From an uncultured Oscillospiraceae bacterium (GTDB taxonomy: Bacteria > Bacillota > Clostridia > Oscillospirales > Acutalibacteraceae), in the NCBI GenBank assembly GCA_900552985.1, contig USBP01000032.1, positions 1-9,417 of the forward strand: a DNA stretch of 9,417 nucleotides, in the 5' to 3' direction. The notes under the pieces were generated by a model, which had not been told where the DNA came from, made no database searches, and saw only the letters and a list, made by a program, of their open reading frames with translations. The position numbers and the translations under genes were made by a program. Positions within the stretch are counted from its first letter, which is position 1. Each line of letters opens with the position of its first letter. Below, piece after piece: positions 6,791 to 9,417 of the stretch.

Positions 6791-7102
6791 TTATAAAAAG
6801 CACTTGTAAACTGCATAAGGAAGCTTCTCTTTTAATGAAGGATACAGTCGTTCAAAAAAAGCCCGAAATTGCGCTTCTGTTAACATCTCCCGCCCCAGCG
6901 CGCCCTCTTCCTCCGAAAAGCGCTGTGCGCCCGCACAGAGTGCCTCGAGCAGATCCAGCTCCTCCTCCGAGCAGCCGTCCAGCGCAGAGCCCCGGCAAAG
7001 CGCTGCCAGCTCCCCTGTAAAACAGGCGGTATCGCACAACCCTCTTGCATAAGCCTCAATGAGATGATACACTTTATACTCCGGTCTGCGTTCTCCCGCC
7101 AT
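6791..7102 (-). CDS. Small hypothetical protein with six cysteines, first gene of the luxS operon
   Basis: I do not recognise this 103-residue protein. It starts MAGERRPEYKVYHLIEAY and looks mostly alpha-helical and acidic in the middle (EEELDLLEAL, FSEEEGAL). It has cysteines at 23, 27, 36, 44, 56 and 101, including a CxxxC pair, but no zinc-ribbon pattern, signal peptide or membrane segment. The ATG at 7102 follows CGGAGGGG at good spacing; a longer frame to 7141 has no such signal. A strong promoter lies 50 nt upstream. Spacing to the phospholipase-family gene (34 nt) and then luxS (22 nt) suggests one transcript. The strong ribosome binding site and promoter make it a likely real gene; its function is open. 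Confidence 0.72.
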   Translation of the reverse strand: MAGERRPEYKVYHLIEAYARGLCDTACFTGELAALCRGSALDGCSEEELDLLEALCAGAQRFSEEEGALGREMLTEAQFRAFFERLYPSLKEKLPYAVYKCFL

Positions 7103-7152
7103 GTTAGCGCCCCTCCGTTTCTCTCTATGGGAAACGAGCATCAGGAGAAGAT

Positions 7153-7181
7153 ATTATAGCATGGATATGATGAAACGGCAA
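7153..7181 (-). promoter_or_regulatory. Promoter of the hypothetical-phospholipase-luxS operon
   Basis: On the minus strand, TTGCCG (7181-7176) and a perfect TATAAT (7158-7153) are separated by 17 nt. TGC directly before the -10 makes it an extended -10 promoter. It sits about 50 nt upstream of the ATG at 7102 and is the only strong promoter seen before luxS. Confidence 0.78.
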
Positions 7182-7293
7182 ATCGGAAACGTTTTTATCC
7201 ACTCCCGGCCTTTTGTGGTGAATATTGCATATATTTTTTATTAAAATTCCTGATAATTACATATAACGCACAAAAATTGTAATTCTTTTGTAG

Positions 7294-7321
7294 TTTCTTT
7301 CCCGGCGGTTTGTGTTATAAT
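7294..7321 (+). promoter_or_regulatory. Promoter of the lipoprotein gene
   Basis: A perfect TATAAT at 7316-7321 is preceded by TGT, an extended -10. The -35 region is weak (TTTCTT at about 7294-7299). Transcription would start near 7328, giving a leader of about 230 nt before the lipoprotein ATG at 7558. It diverges from the luxS operon promoter across an AT-rich stretch of about 110 bp. Confidence 0.62.
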
Positions 7322-7557
7322 AATCTCGCAGAAGGCAGAGTGCAAATTTTAGACATCAGGTGCGAAAGCAGGGAAGGTTCTGCCGCTCCACCTTTATGTA
7401 CCAAAGGCCGACAGAACCCGAAAGCGGTTCAGGCCAAAGCGCAAACGGCCACTATCCCGGTATAAGCACGCAGCAGCGTACGTTTCGTTCGCATTTACGC
7501 CCGTCCTGTTTTGACCTATCATCTGGATTTCACGATAGCAGAGAGGAGGAAGTTGCC
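7322..7557 (+). other. Long structured 5' leader of the lipoprotein gene, possible RNA regulator
   Basis: This stretch has no convincing gene. GGTTCTG (7376-7382) can pair with CAGAACC (7412-7418), with an inner helix CCTTT (7391-7395) to AAAGG (7403-7407). The same GAACC (7414-7418) can instead pair with GGTTC (7426-7430), so two folds exclude each other. GGCC is repeated at 7432-7435 and 7447-7450, and CTATC and GATAG flank 7517-7539 just before the ribosome binding site. I could not match it to a known riboswitch class. The reading frame is open upstream to 7360, but it lacks an initiation signal and would bury the signal peptide. Confidence 0.35.
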
Positions 7558-8121
7558 ATGCAGGGTCGTTATATTCCCCGTTTTCTGATTCTTGTTACGG
7601 TTCTACTGTGCGTGCTTTCCTCCTGCGGCGCGCCTGGCACATCGCCCAGCGAGGCAGATAAAAGCATGAAGCAGGAGGAATCCTCCTTTGCCATTACAGC
7701 GGAAAGTCTGGCGTCGGCTGTAATCAACCAGACGCCGGTTGACAACATGACGCGATTGGAGCCTCAAACAATCTCCCTGCACTATGATTTTGATCTTTCC
7801 CTGCTCAGCGACTGCGCCGTATATATGAGCGCACGCAACACCAGTGCAGATGAGGTTGCGATTTTTTTCCTCAAGCAGGATGCTGACAGCCAAACAGTTA
7901 TTCGCGCTTTGAACGCTCATATCCAGCTGAGAATGCAAACCTTTCAAACCTTGGCTCCTGCCGAGTATCAAAAGCTATCGCATGCACGGTTGCTTTCCTC
8001 TGGAAATTATATTGCCCTTCTCGTCTGCCCCAAAATTGATACCGCTTATTCCATTTTACTGGGGAGCCCTTACTTTCTGACAACCGTAGACACTACGTCC
8101 AACAAAAAGGCCCTTTTTTGA
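7558..8121 (+). CDS. DUF4358-like lipoprotein
   Basis: A 187-residue predicted surface lipoprotein. The ATG at 7558 follows GAGGAGGA at 7 nt. A basic start (MQGRYIPRF) leads into a hydrophobic segment ending in the lipobox LSSC (cysteine at about residue 22), then a Ser/Gly/Pro-rich linker. The mature domain carries features I associate with DUF4358, a family of clostridial lipoproteins of unknown function: SLASAVIN, a Tyr-rich strand, ADEVAIFFLKQDAD with a following helix rich in charged residues, TFQTLAPAEYQKL, and SSGNYIALLVCPKID. Base use is intermediate, less GC-rich than the minus-strand genes to its left. It is transcribed alone from an extended -10 promoter with a long leader, and its terminator overlaps the last codons. 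The lipoprotein call is strong; the family call is from remembered pattern only. Confidence 0.85.
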   Translation: MQGRYIPRFLILVTVLLCVLSSCGAPGTSPSEADKSMKQEESSFAITAESLASAVINQTPVDNMTRLEPQTISLHYDFDLSLLSDCAVYMSARNTSADEVAIFFLKQDADSQTVIRALNAHIQLRMQTFQTLAPAEYQKLSHARLLSSGNYIALLVCPKIDTAYSILLGSPYFLTTVDTTSNKKALF

Positions 8122-8144
8122 TGCAGAAAAGGGATTGATTTTTT
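8111..8144 (+). terminator. Intrinsic terminator overlapping the lipoprotein stop codon
   Basis: CCCTTTT (8111-8117) and AAAAGGG (8127-8133) form a 7-bp stem with a 9-nt loop, followed by ATTGATTTTTT. The 5' arm lies inside the last codons of the lipoprotein gene, so coding and termination signals share bases. Its T-rich tail also supplies the -35 of the tRNA promoter. Confidence 0.8.
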
Positions 8145-8163
8145 GAAAACAGTGTGCTATGAT
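8135..8163 (+). promoter_or_regulatory. Promoter of the tRNA-Gly gene
   Basis: TTGATT (8135-8140) and TATGAT (8158-8163) are separated by 17 nt, with TGC before the -10. The predicted start falls around 8170, within a few bases of the tRNA 5' end at 8174. The -35 lies in the tail of the upstream terminator. Confidence 0.72.
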
Positions 8164-8173
8164 AACAACCAGT

Positions 8174-8248
8174 GCGGGAGTAGTTCAGCGGTAGAGCGTC
8201 GGCTTCCCAAGCCGAAAGTCGCGGGTTCGAATCCCGTTTCCCGCTCCA
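8174..8248 (+). tRNA. tRNA-Gly (anticodon CCC)
   Basis: A complete 75-nt cloverleaf with an encoded CCA end. The acceptor stem GCGGGAG pairs with TTCCCGC (one G-U), followed by discriminator T and CCA. The D arm is GTTC-AGCGGTA-GAGC. The anticodon arm TCGGC-TTCCCAA-GCCGA places CCC at 8205-8207. The T arm is GCGGG-TTCGAAT-CCCGT. It reads GGG glycine codons. It has its own promoter and a very strong terminator. The next few hundred bases are sharply more AT-rich, so this gene may mark the edge of acquired DNA. Confidence 0.97.
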
Positions 8249-8251
8249 CGC

Positions 8252-8301
8252 AGAAATAGTCTCAAGCCAAGTACTTACAAGGCTTGAGACTATTTCTTTT
8301 T
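8252..8301 (+). terminator. Intrinsic terminator of tRNA-Gly, perfect 17-bp stem
   Basis: AGAAATAGTCTCAAGCC (8252-8268) is the exact reverse complement of GGCTTGAGACTATTTCT (8281-8297), with a 12-nt loop and a T tract (8295-8301). It begins 3 nt after the tRNA CCA end. The stem is unusually long and perfect, and its mirrored A/T flanks mean it could also act on transcripts from the other strand. Confidence 0.93.
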
Positions 8302-8592
8302 GCTGGAACAATTTAAGTTTGGTGCTTATTTTGTCAAGAATTCGAGATTTGAGCGGCGAGATTCAAAGCAAGTTATGGCCTAGTATGTTCAAGAAAAAGA
8401 AACCTCAATCCGTATTTAATCCATACTATAAGTGCTTTCGATTTTTGAAAGCTTTTGTTGGAAATGCCTATTCAAAATACAATAATGCTTTTACCTATCA
8501 CGCATTATTAATGTTTTTTAAGTTATTTTTCTAATAAAAGCACTTTTAAATTGTGGTAAAATATATAAAAATTATTTAAGGAGATAATGATA
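8302..8592 (+). other. AT-rich intergenic stretch after tRNA-Gly with a probable promoter at its end
   Basis: No convincing gene is visible. A frame from 8319 to 8534 encodes a low-complexity, Phe/Lys-rich peptide without a ribosome binding site. GCTTTC (8434-8439) and GAAAGC (8447-8452) form a small hairpin followed by TTTT, perhaps a weak terminator. Near the end, TGGTAAAAT (TAAAAT at 8557-8562) is a plausible extended -10, and AAGGAG (8578-8583) is the ribosome binding site of the next gene. No repeat of the tRNA 3' end was found. The base composition contrasts strongly with everything left of the tRNA. Confidence 0.5.
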
Positions 8593-9264
8593 ATGATAAG
8601 ATACGATAATATGCTAGAGCACACTGCATTAGTATTTTCGCGTTTAGCAGTAGAAAACATTAACTACGCATTAATATCATTATACTTTTTGTTGGATGTC
8701 AAAGAATTCGACAAGGAAATTTATCCGACCATAAATACCTACTGCTTTTATCATATTCAGAATATTTTAGCAGCTTGCGGGAAAATATGCAATATTTTTG
8801 ATGGAAACGGCTTCTATTATAAAGATTCAAAATCCCGACGAGAGAAAATGCGCACGATTTTTGGAATAAATCCAAAAGAATATCCCCATATATTCCAAAG
8901 AGGCGTGAGAAACACGGAAATGCATTTTGATGAGAAACTAGATTACTTTAAAGGCAACGTTGGAGATTATTGCGTTATAGTTGAGGATACTCCAAATTCA
9001 ATATCTAAAGAAATTATGTCGCAAAATCATCTACGTGTTTTTAACCGAACGACTGGACACTACCATATTTACACGCTTAACTATAATCGGAAAACATCTG
9101 GGCAACAGCTCCGCAAAGTGGATTATGACTTTCATGAGTTGCGAAAAGAGCTACGCAAAATGAAAAAGATAATTTCTAGTAATCCTGAATTTGAAAGAGG
9201 CTGGCAGGAAATTCACGATGGGGATCATTTGATAAGCTATAAAACAAAATTTAACCCGCGCTGA
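8593..9264 (+). CDS. Uncharacterised AT-rich accessory protein with a HEPN-like RNxxxH motif
   Basis: I do not recognise a named family for this 223-residue protein. The first half is helical and rich in Tyr/Phe/Ile (NYALISLYFLLD, then TYCFYHIQNILAACGKI). The sequence VRNTEMHFDEKLDYF places R106, N107 and H111 in the R-N-x3-H (Rx4H) pattern that forms the RNase active site of HEPN domains. The C-terminal half looks more strand-rich, then charged and helical (LRKELRKMKKI). There is no signal peptide or membrane segment. I chose the ATG at 8593 because AAGGAG lies 9 nt upstream; the in-frame ATG at 8587 is too close to it. AT-rich codon use and position right after tRNA-Gly suggest horizontal acquisition. 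No nucleotidyltransferase or other antitoxin partner is next to it. A HEPN RNase used in defence or stress is my inference; the gene itself is likely real. Confidence 0.75.
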   Translation: MIRYDNMLEHTALVFSRLAVENINYALISLYFLLDVKEFDKEIYPTINTYCFYHIQNILAACGKICNIFDGNGFYYKDSKSRREKMRTIFGINPKEYPHIFQRGVRNTEMHFDEKLDYFKGNVGDYCVIVEDTPNSISKEIMSQNHLRVFNRTTGHYHIYTLNYNRKTSGQQLRKVDYDFHELRKELRKMKKIISSNPEFERGWQEIHDGDHLISYKTKFNPR

Positions 9265-9280
9265 ATCGTCAAAAATATCG

Positions 9281-9331
9281 CATCAAAACGCCCCCATAAA
9301 AGACAGCATAAAGTCGATGATCACAGGGGCG
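9281..9331 (-). terminator. Possible weak terminator downstream of the partial minus-strand gene
   Basis: In minus-strand RNA, CGCCCC (9331-9326) can pair with GGGGCG (9294-9289), followed by TTTTGATG and a second T-run. The 31-nt loop is long, so this is only a candidate. It sits 19 nt after the stop at 9350, between that gene and the convergent AT-rich gene. Confidence 0.35.
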
Positions 9332-9349
9332 CGCATGAACTGGCTCCCC

Positions 9350-9417
9350 TCACAACAGCAGCTTCACCCCATGCTCCATCACATCCTGTATCAAATCCGT
9401 CAAAGGCACCTGCAAAG
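9350..9417 (-). CDS. Probable 3' end of a minus-strand gene cut by the window edge
   Basis: From the right edge one minus-strand frame reads LQVPLTDLIQDVMEHGVKLLL and stops at 9350. The residues alternate in a natural helix-like manner, and composition returns to the GC-richer style seen left of the tRNA. A frame that enters from the window edge and ends just before a possible hairpin supports a real C-terminus. It is too short to name a family. The competing frame, open from the edge to about 9320, reads FAGAFDGFDTGCDG and looks less protein-like. Confidence 0.45.
   Translation of the reverse strand, partial: LQVPLTDLIQDVMEHGVKLLL

Noticed and set aside
7255..7284. Inverted repeat AATTAC / GTAATT in the divergent promoter region
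   Set aside because: Only six A/T-dominated base pairs with an 18-nt gap in an AT-rich stretch; too likely by chance to call an operator.
7360..7557. In-frame N-terminal extension of the lipoprotein by 66 codons
   Set aside because: No ribosome binding site at the upstream ATG, and it would bury a clear lipoprotein signal peptide that has its own strong site at 7558.
8093..8311. Minus-strand open frame of 72 codons across the tRNA-Gly gene, containing RDSNPRLSAWEADALPLNYSR
   Set aside because: It is the antisense translation of the tRNA and its terminator hairpin; similar peptides are well-known spurious predictions over tRNA genes.
8319..8534. Plus-strand frame of 71 codons in the AT-rich intergenic region
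   Set aside because: No ribosome binding site, low-complexity Phe/Lys-rich composition and no recognisable motif; long enough to arise by chance in AT-rich DNA.
8221..9417. Search for a duplicated tRNA 3' end (att site) at the far side of the AT-rich region
   Set aside because: No copy of the T-arm/acceptor sequence was found downstream to the window end; an att repeat is not supported here.

Overview
The window looks like chromosome from a Gram-positive, low-oxygen Bacillota lineage, most likely a moderately GC-rich member of the Clostridia. The signs are strong AGGAGG-type ribosome binding sites, lipoprotein signal peptides, a TPP riboswitch that works by transcription termination, a WalR-type operator in front of a LysM/G5/M23 wall hydrolase, and a DUF4358-type lipoprotein. 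This placement is inferred from gene content; no species marker is present.

Region 1 (1-3107, minus strand) is a TPP-controlled operon for uptake of a thiamine precursor. In transcription order it holds a promoter (3107-3079), a TPP aptamer (3057-2975), an intrinsic terminator (2955-2926), a MTH1187/YqgV-type thiamine-binding protein, a ThiX-like permease, a ThiY/THI5-like lipoprotein and a ThiZ-like ATPase. The lipoprotein should capture the pyrimidine precursor, and the permease and ATPase should import it. High TPP should shut the operon off in the leader. The permease frame is broken by one extra base inside a 10-bp GC palindrome in the EAA-loop coding region. The transporter is therefore either inactive in this genome or carries a sequence error.

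Region 2 (3126-5261, minus strand) is a single gene for a large membrane-anchored M23 peptidase with LysM and G5 domains. It has its own promoter and terminator. Four hexamers spaced exactly 11 nt apart lie directly downstream of the -10 box; the central pair matches the WalR consensus.

Region 3 (5304-7181, minus strand) is a likely three-gene operon: a small cysteine-containing protein of unknown function, a zinc-dependent phospholipase C-family protein, and luxS.

Region 4 (7294-8301, plus strand) diverges from region 3. A promoter with a long leader that can fold precedes a DUF4358-like lipoprotein. Its terminator overlaps the promoter of a tRNA-Gly(CCC) gene, which ends in a perfect 17-bp terminator hairpin.

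Region 5 (8302-9264) is strikingly AT-rich compared with the rest and sits immediately after the tRNA gene. It carries one gene, whose product has an RNxxxH motif of the HEPN ribonuclease type. It is the best candidate here for a poorly described accessory or defence-type function. The last bases (9350-9417) appear to be the 3' end of another minus-strand gene.
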